From NCBI RefSeq assembly GCF_000149955.1, contig NC_030990.1, positions 3,120,627 through 3,184,626 of the forward strand: DNA of 64,000 bases, in the 5' to 3' direction. The notes beneath the pieces were generated by a model. It ran no database searches. It saw only the letters and a program-made list of their open reading frames with translations, and was not told the DNA's origin. Both the position numbers and the translations under genes were made by a program. Positions within the stretch are counted from its first letter, which is position 1; the number at the start of each line of letters is the position of its first letter. This stretch comes from Fusarium oxysporum f. sp. lycopersici 4287 (Eukaryota > Ascomycota > Sordariomycetes > Hypocreales > Nectriaceae). Positions 49,349 to 60,076 of this stretch are shown in pieces.

Positions 49349-50839
49349 CTAAGGTGGACAATACTGATTCCTGTCTTTTTCTTCGCACACATCGCCAGCC
49401 AGGCTGGGATCTGTTAGAACTGCATCATGGCTCTGTGCCACAACTGAAGTGTCGGCTATACTCTTTGCAGACTCAAAAGCTTCGCTTAGGATTGCCTCTA
49501 GTTGACGTTTCTTATCTTTCGAGTTGCTGCTGCTGCGGGCTAGTCTCTGAATTATTGGTGCTGATGTCCGTTGTTCTTGATTAAGCCACTCGACCATACC
49601 CAAATGACCAACCAGGAGGATGGAAGCTCGATAAGCCTCGAATGCTGTTTCCTGTTTACACCCACGTAGACAAGCATTGATAAGAGACAGAGCGGAATGG
49701 TTGTGAGTCCTGCTGCGACCAAGTAATAACTCTAGGAGTTCCTGTCGCCCATACAGATCAAGGCCGTTGGGTTGCGAAACACTGTTGAAGTGGCATTGGT
49801 AGGTTTCGAGGCAGTGGAGGATGTCTATTAATCCTTGGTTACTGCCGGTCCAGTAACCAGTTTGAAGACCAATTTGAAAATATCTCTTGGAGGCTGTGGG
49901 CTTGCAGATTTCTGCTGAGAGTCTTAATCCAAGCCCACATAAAGGGCCTCCCAAGTGATCTCCCCTAGCTGTCAATCGTTGGCCAAGATTACCGAGGAAC
50001 ACCAAAACATCATGCTTATTCTGTAGAGTGTCTTGCTTCAAGAAGTTCTCACACGCATTGCGAAGATCTGAAGATAAATACTCTGTTGATTTTTCTTGGC
50101 CCGGGCTTTTGAGTTGGTGAAATGAGATGGCGCTGGTTTCAACTGACAAGTATTGTGATACTAGCCTACGGAGGCTAGTGAGTGAATCTTGCTTCCTCAG
50201 CGCTGCTGACAGCTGACCTGAATGAGACGGAGAGACGGCTGGGTATTGCCCAGACCATGACAATTGCGTCCGCGATTGAAACCAGCGCAAGAGTGATGAA
50301 TCGTCCTCCAAGGCTTGTTTTGGAATGCCGTTGTTTGAGCTGATGAGGTGGAGTTTGTTGGGCTCTCTCTCCGCAGTTGCATTATTGGCAGATCCTTGTT
50401 GGACCTTTGAGGAGTCGATCAGTGGAGCTGGTGATGGGGCTCGGAGAGCTGCGGAGAAAATGTCATGGCTTCCGAGTCGCCAAGAGCTAGATGGTTCCGA
50501 GTACATTTCAAAAGACTTTATGCGTGACCAGGTGAGTGAAGTTTCCATTCTGTGAAGCTTCCGCCGAACATCATCTCGCTTGTTATCTCGAGACCATCTC
50601 TTGAGTGCCCGCTCTTCGTCCTCTTCTGAAGATGGTCGGACGTGTTTGCTAAACATATCGTCTAGATCGAGAAGGAGGTCGTTGATCCGAAAGTATTCGT
50701 GTTCTTCAGGTAGCTTGGGAGTTTCGGGCCACCTGTTAACAACATAGTATGTCTCTCCCCACCTCGTTTCATTTTTCAAAAACATCTTGCTCTTTGTCTT
50801 CCCAGCATCAAGCGCGGTCGAAGCTGCTCGGCGTTGCAT
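49349..50839 (-). CDS. Unassigned 496-residue protein, possibly mitochondrial
   Basis: An intronless ATG frame of 496 residues. I do not recognise the family. The N-terminus (MQRRAASTALDAGKTKSK) is basic and poor in acidic residues, which could be a mitochondrial presequence. Residues about 60-110 are highly charged. The rest is mainly predicted helix with several Leu-rich segments (LRRLVSQYL, LVFLGNLGQRL, LLELLLGRSR, ASILLVGHLGMVEWL) at intervals of 30-40 residues, suggesting a helical-repeat solenoid such as a divergent PPR/TPR-type organellar factor. That is inference only. No transmembrane helix or enzyme motif is seen. The length, with no stops over 1.5 kb, and coding-like codon use support a real gene. 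A perfect 16-bp palindrome lies about 50 bp upstream of its ATG. Confidence 0.7.
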   Translation of the reverse strand: MQRRAASTALDAGKTKSKMFLKNETRWGETYYVVNRWPETPKLPEEHEYFRINDLLLDLDDMFSKHVRPSSEEDEERALKRWSRDNKRDDVRRKLHRMETSLTWSRIKSFEMYSEPSSSWRLGSHDIFSAALRAPSPAPLIDSSKVQQGSANNATAEREPNKLHLISSNNGIPKQALEDDSSLLRWFQSRTQLSWSGQYPAVSPSHSGQLSAALRKQDSLTSLRRLVSQYLSVETSAISFHQLKSPGQEKSTEYLSSDLRNACENFLKQDTLQNKHDVLVFLGNLGQRLTARGDHLGGPLCGLGLRLSAEICKPTASKRYFQIGLQTGYWTGSNQGLIDILHCLETYQCHFNSVSQPNGLDLYGRQELLELLLGRSRTHNHSALSLINACLRGCKQETAFEAYRASILLVGHLGMVEWLNQEQRTSAPIIQRLARSSSNSKDKKRQLEAILSEAFESAKSIADTSVVAQSHDAVLTDPSLAGDVCEEKDRNQYCPP

Positions 50840-50887
50840 TTTGGCGAGGGAGTACCAGAGTCCAACAAAGATGCGACTAAGATGGGT

Positions 50888-50903
50888 GCTAAGGTACCTT
50901 AGC
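50888..50903. promoter_or_regulatory. Perfect 16-bp palindrome GCTAAGGTACCTTAGC
   Basis: The sequence equals its own reverse complement over all 16 bases. It is the longest member of a set of GGTACC-centred palindromes in this window and lies 49 bp upstream of the unassigned protein's ATG. A dimeric binding protein would suit such symmetry; this is inference. Confidence 0.5.
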
Positions 50904-51507
50904 TCGTTATCGACGGCAGAATAATTGTGAGCCGCTGCGCGCGACTTGGGGTTAATATTGATGCAAAAGAGAGAGAGAGAGATGGCGAGTTACTTCTTCA
51001 GCAAGAAGGGCAATGTTTTCAATGTCCTTGCGACGTAATCCTACGTCCCCCGCAAAGTGAGAAGGACCCCTGCTGTTAACGGCCCGGGCTTTATTTTGGT
51101 GCCAGGTTGGACATCCTTTAGGCAGGTGCTCGCCCTAGTGGCACCCCAAAACCAGCTTTCTCCACTATTTTTAAAGAACCCTTCTTATATGTGTATTAGT
51201 CAAGCTGTTTTTTAAGGTAAGTATATGTATTATGAATTATATTTACTGAGAATAAATATTAAGATTATTGTATCTTCCGGTATAGTGTATAACGCCTTGT
51301 TTTATGCTGTTTTGAAAAACAAAACACCTATTGTGTATCCTATTGACTGCACACTCTGTGTGTTGCTAGATTGGTATTTTGGTACTGAAATTTATGGATT
51401 TCAAAAGATTTTCTGAATAAAATCTTATTAAGCATAAGAAAGCTTACAATTCTTATACTTGATAACCTCTTCCCCTCCAGCATAACTGTACGAAAACCAT
51501 CTAAGGG

Positions 51508-51768
51508 TATCTGCCTCAAGGACGCAATTGCTTCATAAACGAGCAGCTCTCAGTGTTGAGTTTTGTGCAGGTTTGATTGGTTCAAACCAAGGGTGGTGGG
51601 GCACGTGACCCATTAGCCTTGCGTATGAGGAAAGAACCAGCGAAATCAAGTGATCTAAACTGGGTTTCAACTTTAAATAACAATAATGTAAACAACAAGG
51701 CCCCTATAATCTTTGATATAACAGTGGTCAAAATCAGACAAGGCTTATCTGCATCAATGACGCAATTG
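51508..51768. repeat. Diverged 23-bp direct repeat upstream of SYF2
   Basis: Copies at 51508-51530 and 51746-51768 agree at 21 of 23 positions and both end in GACGCAATTG. They are 238 bp apart. Similarity also extends weakly leftward (AAGG before each copy). They may be a partial promoter duplication. Confidence 0.65.
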
Positions 51769-51911
51769 TTGCCCTAACCAAGCACTACAAATATCAGCTC
51801 AAGATCTTTCAGCAGCTGGGTCAATCTTCTTCCTTCAACCAACCCGAAAGGCTACTCTTCTGCCAACCCTGGCATCAGTTATAGCCACACCGTCTCGACG
51901 CAAATTATACC

Positions 51912-52712
51912 ATGGCTCCCTCTCCTACTGGAAAGAAGGACGAGGCGCAACAGATGAACATTGACAATATGTCCAAAGCCCAAGATCGCCTGGCTCGGTT
52001 CAAGGCCCTTCAAGCGCGAGCAAAGACTTCATCGGAGAAAAACCTGAAAGAGGCGACACTCGAATCGCAAAGGCTAGCCACAGATCCCAGCCAAATTACC
52101 GCCCTACATCGGAAACATGCGATCGCATCTCACAAACTACTCAAGGCAGACGTGGAGGAAGCGGGTGGAGATTTCGAGCGAAAGCGCGCATGGGACTGGA
52201 CCGTCGATGAGAGCGAGAAGTGGGATAAACGCCTCAAGAAGAAGACGACTCGTCGCGACAACAACGCTTTTGCCGACCATACACAAGAAGCGAACAAGAT
52301 ATATAAGCGACAGCTCAAGAACATCGATATGAATATGGAACAATACGAGAAAGACAAGAAGGCCCTCATTGAGAAGGCAGCGGCTTCGGGCGGACTAGAC
52401 ATTCTTGAGACCGAGGATGGCGAGCTCATTGCGGTGGATAAGGATGGCTCCTTCTACTCTACCGCCGATTCTACGACTTTTGCTGAAAATAAGCCAGACA
52501 AGGCAGCAGTTGACCGCTTGGTGGCAGACCTGCAGAGAGCAGAAGAACAAAGACTGAAGAAGAGAAAGGAGAGGATGGCACAGAACGGGGACGATGGCGA
52601 TGTGACATACATCAATGAAAAGAATAAGCAGTTCAACCAGAAGCTCTCGCGGTTCTACAACAAGTATACCGCAGAGATCAGGGATAGCTTTGAACGAGGA
52701 ACAATGATTTGA
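51912..52712 (+). CDS. SYF2: Pre-mRNA-splicing factor Syf2
   Basis: An intronless 266-residue protein, almost wholly helical and charged. The SYF2 family core is visible: RLARFKALQARAKTSS near the N-terminus, KRAWDWTVDESEKWDKR in the middle, then RRDNNAFADHTQEANKIYKRQLKN, and at the C-terminus INEKNKQFNQKLSRFYNKYTAEIRDSFERGT, which is diagnostic. Syf2 is a component of the NineTeen-associated spliceosome, contacting Clf1/Syf1 and acting around catalytic activation and exon ligation. It is nuclear. The ATG at 51912 stands in good context (ACC before ATG). It is convergent with the SDR gene, only 88 bp apart. Confidence 0.93.
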   Translation: MAPSPTGKKDEAQQMNIDNMSKAQDRLARFKALQARAKTSSEKNLKEATLESQRLATDPSQITALHRKHAIASHKLLKADVEEAGGDFERKRAWDWTVDESEKWDKRLKKKTTRRDNNAFADHTQEANKIYKRQLKNIDMNMEQYEKDKKALIEKAAASGGLDILETEDGELIAVDKDGSFYSTADSTTFAENKPDKAAVDRLVADLQRAEEQRLKKRKERMAQNGDDGDVTYINEKNKQFNQKLSRFYNKYTAEIRDSFERGTMI

Positions 52713-52800
52713 AACGAACAAGATATTAAGTTAGGTTTTGGTCCAGTCGAGTATTATACAGTCCAGCGTCTTTGCTTTTAATACAATACCACGCAATATC

Positions 52801-53721
52801 CTACAGCATGGTTTTTCTCCAGGCTTTGCTCGCCAACTCCTCAATCTCTGGCACGTCGATGGCACCCTTGACGGTCTCATCGCCCAGGGCCTCAACCACC
52901 GCCTCCGCCACAGTCTCAACCTTCAGAGGCTTGACTCCCGCCGCACCAATGAAAGTCTTAAAGTAGTTGCCTGTAAGACCGTTGAAGGCTGTGCCAAGGC
53001 CAACCATTGCAGCCAGAGGCATTGTCACCGGGCGTGAACTATCAAACATGAAAGAAGGGCGGATGAAAAGACCTCTGAGTTCTGGGAACTTGCTGGCAAT
53101 GGTGATCTCGGCCTCTCGCTTGGTTGAGATGTATCGTTGAGGGAGAACAGGAGCACCTGCTGCAGCAGAGATGTAGCAGAATGCGTTCACTTTAGCAGCA
53201 ACCGCGTGCTTAGCCAATGTGACTGCACTGTCGCGGTTCATAATCTCATATGTGAATTGATCCTTGGGGTTTGGAGGCTTGATGTCCTCGCCTTGTCCTT
53301 TAGCCAAAGGGTCCACACCTCGATCACGAACGGGAGCAAAAGCTTTCTGGAGACCAGCAATGGGGGACTCCTTGCCTGAGATGGCACCCTTGTAATCAGC
53401 CTCTAGGAGGATGCCCATGCTGTGTACCACGAAGTCAGCGCCATTGAGTAATGGAGCATACGTAGCCGGACGAAGAATATCACCACGCTCCCAGCTCACT
53501 TTATGTGCCCAAGACGGAGGTGTAGCCGAGGCGCTGATAGTGTCCCACCGAGGGTCACCGGAACGGCTGTGCAACAAGATGAGTTCGTCTCTTGAGATTG
53601 TGATAGATGTGGGTTATACCTGATGGAGGTTACATCCCATCTCGAGCTACAGCATATTTGCAGATACGTGGAGCCCAAGAAATCGGTCCCTCCGCAACAA
53701 CAGCTTCTTTGAGGCCGACAT
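52801..53721 (-). pseudogene. Atypical SDR (Coq11/NDUFA9-like) with a disrupted first exon
   Basis: Exon 2 (53566-52801) is intact and encodes about 255 residues of an NAD(P)-binding extended/atypical SDR, including the YISAAAG and YISTKREAE active-site region (Tyr and Lys spaced as Y-x3-K) and a C-terminal LASKAW. Exon 1 should run from the ATG at 53721 to 53620 and supply the Rossmann glycine motif. The coding pieces are all present but in different frames: Met-Ser-Ala-Ser-Lys-Lys at the start, CGGT at 53696-53685, and RICKYAVAR at 53668-53642. Exons 1 and 2 total 868 nt, not a multiple of three. Relatives are mitochondrial, acting near coenzyme Q synthesis or complex I. Either this copy is broken or the sequence has small indel errors. 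The splice at 53620/53566 itself looks normal. Confidence 0.75.
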
Positions 53722-54164
53722 CGTGATGCTCGTGTAAAAGTCGTGCGATGTCAAAGCTCTTCAGAGCTATGGTGGAATGATTCTGGTAGATTGAGGTATG
53801 TGAAACGGAAAGCTGCGGATAAAGAACTTCAGTAAATAGGAAAAACAGAGGATAATGTTCTTGTGATGCACTAATCGAATTTCTAGTTCAATCACTGGCA
53901 GCCTGCCGTGCAGCTATCGATGGTAAGGTGGAATCAATGAAATCATCATCGGAATCACAAGGCTGAAGACCCGATGTGGCTGCATTGCGATTATTGGCCA
54001 CGCCACTGCGGCGTAAGTTGATCAAGTCTTACGAGGCTGACTCTTTGTCATTCTTTGTGAAACCTCACCTAGGTAGGTATTTTCTGGTAATATTCTCAAC
54101 ATCAAAATACTCTCGCGGTAACAAAAATTTCGGTAGAAATAGCTGAAAGCCCTGCGAAAACAAC
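53722..54164. promoter_or_regulatory. Divergent promoter region of the SDR gene and YAF9
   Basis: The 443 bp between the two start codons must contain both promoters. An ACCTAGGTAGGT element lies near 54066-54078, about 90 bp before the YAF9 ATG. No gene is visible. Confidence 0.5.
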
Positions 54165-55023
54165 ATGGCGCCCCAAAATCAACTTGGGAAGCGTGTTAAG
54201 CTCACGCAAGTCCGTCGGCCTTTTATCGTTGGGAGCACAGCGAAGCCTTTCTCCGACACGAACCCGCGACCAGCAGGTGTCCCTGACACTCATACGCATT
54301 CATGGCAGGTTTTCGTCAAAGGTCTCGACGATACCGATATTACCTACTGGCTGCGTCGGGTTCAGTTCAAACTTCATGAGTCTATCCCTAATTATGTACG
54401 AAGTAGGAGATGGCTTTCCTTGTTTGCACATGCTGATGCTAACGGAAAACAGTGGTTGAAGGCGAACCCGGAAAACCCTTTGTAGTCGAAGAGACAGGCT
54501 GGGGTGAGTTTGACATAACGATCAAACTCTACTATGTCAACGACTCGGGGGAAAAGCCCCAGACACTATACCATTATCTCCGTTTACATCCCTACGGCCG
54601 GAACGAAGAAGAGAAGCAAGCTATGATCGCTTCGAATGGCGAGATCCGCGCATGGAGCTACGAAGAACAGCTCTTCAACGAACCCTACGAAGTCTTCTAT
54701 AACCTCCTCACCCAAGGCGCCGTACCTAAAGGGATGGAAGCCGGAGCGGTGGCAAGGGCAAAGGGAAGACGCGCGCGCCGCCGCCTTTCCCCACTGACAG
54801 CAACGAGGTTTGGGAGCATTCGGCGATGATACCAGCGCACAACCGACCAGGCCAGCCTTTCAGTCTAGAAACGGAGGCGGCCGAGATACGCAAGCTAGCA
54901 GATGCGCAGACACAAGCTGAGGATATGGCCAAAAGGATACTTGCTGAGCTCAAAGCCAAAGAAGAACTACTTGCGAAATTAAAGGGCGAGAATCAGGCTG
55001 CTGCTGCCGCAGCCAAGTCATAG
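54165..55023 (+). CDS. YAF9: YEATS-domain protein Yaf9, with a frame break in the C-terminal part
   Basis: Exons 54165-54402 and 54453-55023 are joined by a 50-bp intron. The N-terminal part carries a full YEATS domain: THSWQVFVKG, then VQFKLHESIPN, ETGWGEFDI, LYHYLRLHPYG and YEVFYNLLT. YEATS domains read acylated histone lysines; Yaf9 is shared by the NuA4 acetyltransferase and SWR1 remodeller. After about 54740 the frame runs into a stop at 54829, while the expected linker (PFPTDSNEVWEHS) and the C-terminal coiled coil (LADAQTQAEDMAKRIL, ending at 55023) continue in another frame. One missing base near 54742-54746, at a GGAGC next to a GC-rich stretch, would explain it. This is either a consensus error or a truncation removing the coiled coil that contacts partners. 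Confidence 0.85.
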
Positions 55024-55970
55024 AATGATGGCCGAGTCACGCACAAGAAATCAAGACGGAAGAGAATCAAGTCTCGCAAGCAGAGCGAAAGCGAACAGTA
55101 CAGCTAAGACGAGGCTTCCAGTACCACACATTACACCAGGCACCTGAGTACGAAGAACCTGTGTGTGGCTTCGGGACGAGGCTGGCCATCATGTAAGCAT
55201 GTCCATGAGATGCCACGTCATATGTGAAGCAGTCAGCTCTTCAGGGGTCTCAAGCAGACTGCAGCAGGCTCGCCTGAGTGCGCTCGAGAGCGCGGTGTAG
55301 CCATGTCTGGGGATCAAGCTAAGAACGCATCATAGAGAGGTTGGTGCTCAGATAAGACAGCCCTTTACTCGCCACGAAGCGTATTATACCTATTTGATTA
55401 TAAGCACATCTTCTATGGCACATTCTAATTCAATCAAATCATTAAGAAGCCATGATCTGTTTATCGAATGTGAATTGGAGTTGTTTTGCGAGTACTACGC
55501 GGTTATATAAAACCAACACTAGCCTCGTTCCTCGTTCCTTGGTCCTGATAACATGATATCTTCTAGATACCCCAACGATCTCTCTGACCGTCTAAACCCC
55601 GCCTGTCTCGCCTATCATTTTGTAAATAACATTGTAAAGACTCTGACATCGTCATGAGTCAACCCCCCTGGGGCTATCGACCAGTCCAAACAGACAACTG
55701 TGTCGTGGCATAGAAATAGAGGACGAACAACAGTACCACCCCTCTGAAACCTGTCCGGTCAGAACTCATGACCAGGCACACCTATTTTACCCTTCGCCCT
55801 GGCTCTTCCAACGCCACCAAACGACACAAAAAAACATAAAAAATTGCTTCCTCCAGGCCATTTCCTCAGCCCGAAGTTTCCAAACTCCAGCGCCTGCCTA
55901 AAAAGAATGAACAAATAGAATGCTAACGAGAGTAGGATAGTTGTATGTGCTGACATATATGACTTTTCCG
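55024..55970. other. Convergent intergenic region, no gene seen
   Basis: This 947-bp region lies between the 3' ends of YAF9 and MDM34. An imperfect CCTCGTTCCTCGTTCCTTGG repeat is visible near 55522-55543. No protein-like frame is present. Confidence 0.55.
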
Positions 55971-57964
55971 CTACTGAGTAGCAGCTTCGTATGCTGGTGG
56001 TGGTGCGTCCTCACGCTCGTCCCAGGGGCTACGTTGCCTGTTCTTCTCGTCATAAACTCGCTTGGCAATTTCGCCAGCCATCTTCATAATCCAAGCTTGT
56101 TCAAGGATGACAGAAGAAGTCTCTGAGCTAATGCTTTGGTTTTCCAATCCAGGAGATTTGCCCTTCTCGGACTTCAGTTCAGAAGTGATAGCAGCGATCG
56201 ATGGATAGTTCTGAGATTCTGAGGGTTCAACAGCGTTCTTGAGTGGGGAGCCCATCCTCCGAGCTTCCTCAAGAGTGGCCATGACTGAGGGACGTCCTGC
56301 CTCACCCGCGCTTCTAAAGCGAACTTTATTTGGTGTGGATGCCTCAGCAATGATAGACGACTCAGTCTCCTCAGGGATTGATTCGTCAATCATGGGCTCA
56401 GATAGAGGGACATCGACAGATGCCGTATCTGACGCTTCACTGCCAGTCTCTGGGGTGGTAACTTCTGATTTGGTACGCCTCAAATTCACCACGCGTGTCT
56501 TCTTCTTGCGCCCTGTCCGTGATCGACCTGCCCCAAGGGATCTCCCGTTCGTTGCCGAATTCATACTGATGAGTGAAGGGCGAGATGGGAGGTGGCCGTG
56601 TGCGTTGCTCGCTGTATCTGAAAAGGTGTATGTTGTCGAATTGCCTGCGTGGAATGACATGGTCTTGGTGAGAGTGGGCGTCGAAAGCAGGGGCGTAGAC
56701 GTTTCTGATCGTTCTCCATAACCTGTCCAAGCACGGAAGACCACATCTCGAATACCAGGAGTGAAGAGTGATAAGGTGCGATGCGAATCGGTCAAGGCGG
56801 CAAGACGCAACAAATTCTTCTGAGAAAACAGTGACTGGACTTCTCCACTTCCATTCAACGTGAGCTCAGAAATAGCATTGGGATCGAGGAGATTGCCATT
56901 GGCATCCACGGGATCTAAAGGAGGGCTGGCCAGAGGGTCAACGCCAGCTTCGTCTTCCTTCTCAGCTGGTGTTTCAGTGCCCTTGTTGGCCTGATCAGGA
57001 CACCATAATTGAAGAGACAGTCGGTGAATAATTGCCGGTAATTCATCCATCATCAAGTTGCGTAGTTGTTGCTCAATTGTTCTCTGCAAGTAATCGCGAA
57101 CGAACTGTATCGAGTCGAAGGTAGAGGATACCTTGAGGGATTCGAGTGGGTCATTTCGGAAGACGAGGGTTAGTCCTTTTTGTTTTGAGAAGACCAGGAT
57201 GATGAAAGCAGAAAGCTTGAAATCAGATAATGTGATCGAGAGTGGAATTGTTAGGCCAGAAGCGGCGGCCAACGGTTGAGGAGATGTGAAAGTCGGTTTA
57301 GAGTAGAGATATGTATTCAAAGGATTTGCCTGAGGTTGTGATGTTAGTGTCAATGGGATTGCAATGATGAAATCATCGGTAGGGCGCTTAGACCAAGGGA
57401 TTCTGGCAGGGGGAGGGAGGGGTTTAATGCGCATTGTCGCAATCAAAGAAGGTTGCATCGACAATGCAATAAAACAATGTGCAGGTTGAGACTTGGAGAG
57501 GAATAGTGGGCGGTTGTTGATGTTGTGATAGCTTGAAGGTTAAAGGATGGCGATCCGCGTCAAGCTCGACAACGGGCGTGTTAGAAAAATGTGCAATGAG
57601 TGGAATATAGCTTCGGCAATTGTCCCCAAAGCTCAGGAAAGAATTGAACAACAGAGCATGACTGGATTCCTCCAAGATGGAAGTAAAGATTACTTACTTG
57701 AACTCTTGTCTTGAGGGTCAGGAAAGCATCACCAGAATATGTCATTTTGAAGATGCCCCGGAACCTATCCTCTGCAAGGTCACCAATTTCCAATATTTCA
57801 AGATCAGGCGGTACGGTCCCAAGGTTGAATTCGCTGACAAGAATATCATCGACAATAATAGGCGGCTTCGGACTCTTGTTTAGGGCCTTGGTTAAAAGGT
57901 CGCGCGCACGACGGTAGAAGTCGGCGTCCGCGGTTAGCGGCGACCAGTTGAAGTTGAAGGCCAT
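55971..57964 (-). CDS. MDM34: ERMES complex subunit Mdm34
   Basis: Two exons, 57964-57698 and 57329-55971; 541 residues. Mdm34 is the mitochondrial outer-membrane SMP-domain subunit of the ER-mitochondria encounter structure, which tethers the organelles and moves phospholipids. The start [10 protein letters not shown] and the first-exon segment [22 protein letters not shown] are family signatures. Exon 2 continues the SMP domain ([59 protein letters not shown]). The rest is a disordered Ser/Thr/Glu-rich region with a basic RRTKSE segment and a final helix. The single intron is 368 bp, about seven times the local norm, with a clear donor (GTAAGT) and branch (ACTAAC). Contiguous family sequence across the splice shows no exon is missing. 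Confidence 0.93.
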
Positions 57965-60050
57965 GTTGAAATGGCAATCACCTTCCCGTGATCATGGAGG
58001 AAGTACTGAAGTGCCGGCAAATCGGCAGCTGTGACGAAAGCTCGAGGACGGCGGGAAGAAGGGACTGAGGCGCGTGCGTGATGGAGATTGGGAGGCGAAA
58101 ACAATGAGCGAGTGTGGGATAGCTTCGGGTCTCGTCGGTCGGCGTGATTAGTTGCCAGAAGTACTCAAGGAAGGAGTGCACTTCAAGAGAATTGTGGACA
58201 GCACCCAGGGCGGCAGCAGCGACGTGAGGTTTAGAAGGAATCCGGTGATGAAGCGAGAAGGAATTGAGACGGCTGGACAGGATAGGATTTCCCAGGAGTG
58301 CGGATCGTGGGGATGACGCTACAGGATTCCCCGGGCAAACAGCTTCAGGATGATTGGGAGAGGATGTCTGAAGTGGGGAGCTCGGAGCTGCACTGCAGCA
58401 ATTTTTTTTCTTTCTAAGGGCTTAAAGGCTTCAAATTTGACTGGTGTCCAAGGCAGAATTTAGTGGGTAATGGCAGCGAAACCACTGATAAAACCCAATG
58501 CTGAGACGCCTGGATCTGGTCCTAGAGGAGCTGAAGCGAAGCGAAACGTTTGGCAACCCGGTATTGATTAAATGCAATCTGGTTGGCTCGTTAATCGGCT
58601 GCGGGAGTAAAAGACGGTTCTGACCCGGTATTTCTAACCGTTGTACGGAGAAGAACACGTCAGGTCAGGTCGCAAAATGTACAATATCAGGTAGTTTGTG
58701 ATGGATATTTGTAGGTGGCCGGGGTAGTAAAAATACTCTAGCGGTGAGATGCAAAATTCGGTGTAGGTTGGTTTGATAATATGGAGTCTATTGCATTGTG
58801 AGTTGTTAATGCAGCAGAATGTGTGACTACTGTAGGTCAAGTTTCAGATGGTCCAAGCTGCCTTAGCTACGATCCAAAAGATTCGTCCGTATCCCCGTAC
58901 GGAGGGAGAACGGAGTCCGGAGGGAAAACAAGGAATATCGATACCAGATCCACAGTTTTCGAAGACGCTGCGTGACTTCCGAGGTTATAGTTGAAATGCG
59001 AATTAATGCAGAGGGATATAAAACAATATAAAGCGAAAAGCAGCTTGGGGCTCGCTGGTAGCTTCAATGCAATGTGAGGGGGTGCATCAATTGGTCTGTC
59101 GGGGGGATCATTTGTGTGCGGCCAACGTGAAGAAACGCGCAGACGTGCCAACTTTGTATAATTCCTGATGCGCTGTCTACCCCATGCTTTTCATGCGAGC
59201 ACGCGCAACAGACAAAATTTGTTTTCACCAAAAGGCGTCGTCACAATCAGATGATTATATCCTGCGCTCTGGTAAAGATGTCTTGTGGAACGACCTCTGC
59301 ATCAGGTGGTTCGACGTTCATCCTCACTTTCTGGGGAAGCGAGCATCTTGCTGACCAAAGACCCTTGAAAGAACAAAAATCGTCTCCTTGTAGTAATGCT
59401 GTGCCTTAGGGTATCGCCCAAAACGTTCATCTGCTGCATGTTGATTCTATTCTCACGAAAACACGGACCAGCGGCTCTTCCCGGAGTCCTCCGAACCCAC
59501 CGGCCAGATACTGACCTTAATGCCGACCCCTCCCCCTCATTAGGAAAGACAATACCCAACTCTTCGTATGAACACCGTCGTTAGAGGCTGTATAAGAAGA
59601 GATTTAAGATGGAAATAACACTTCCCCTTCCGACACAGTATCGTTTATTAATCTATACTTGCCTGATGAGCGAAACATTAACCTTGCTTATTCTTTGTTT
59701 CCTCTCCCCCTGGCCTCCAATATGCAAGCACTTCCAACAACCGGCCCCGAGAAGGGTGACCGGGAGTAAAAAGGGTGATAAGGCCGGGTAGGAACGGAAG
59801 GAAAACCATAAGTAGCATGCATCTCTACGATTGACTGTCGGCAGAGATTAGCAGAACTCATGCACTACCTATGGAGATGGGTTTCCAAGCGTTATCTGGT
59901 CATGTGTGATGCTGGACAGTGATAAGCTGCAAGGCTTTCCCCACGATGCGATGCTGGCAAACCAAGAGACTCTTGGAGCCAGTTTATGGATATTGTCTCA
60001 GACTTACATGAGCATTTTTAGTCAAAGAATTTGGTACCTCACTGAAGGGG

Positions 60051-60076
60051 AGCCTGTCATTGAACAATGACAGGCT
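60051..60076. repeat. Perfect 12-bp inverted repeat with a 2-nt spacer
   Basis: AGCCTGTCATTG at 60051-60062 is followed by AA and then by its exact reverse complement at 60065-60076. The outer GGG (60047-60049) and CCC (60078-60080) can extend the stem past one mismatch. It could fold as a very stable hairpin in RNA or cruciform in DNA. Confidence 0.9.

Larger units (their letters stand above)
50840..51911. other. Promoter region between the unassigned gene and SYF2
   Basis: This 1.07-kb divergent region begins with the palindrome at 50888-50903, continues through a GA-rich run (about 50971-50983), and has an AT-rich block at about 51180-51470. A diverged 23-bp direct repeat lies at 51508-51530 and 51746-51768, a hairpin GGTTTGA..TCAAACC at 51570-51588, and a CACGTG element near 51602. 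No gene is supported; the AT-rich frame at 51225 is not protein-like. Confidence 0.5.

Noticed and set aside
51180..51470. AT-rich block as a RIP-mutated transposon relic
   Set aside because: It is only about 300 bp, has no terminal repeats and no transposase or reverse-transcriptase trace. Promoter AT-richness explains it as well.
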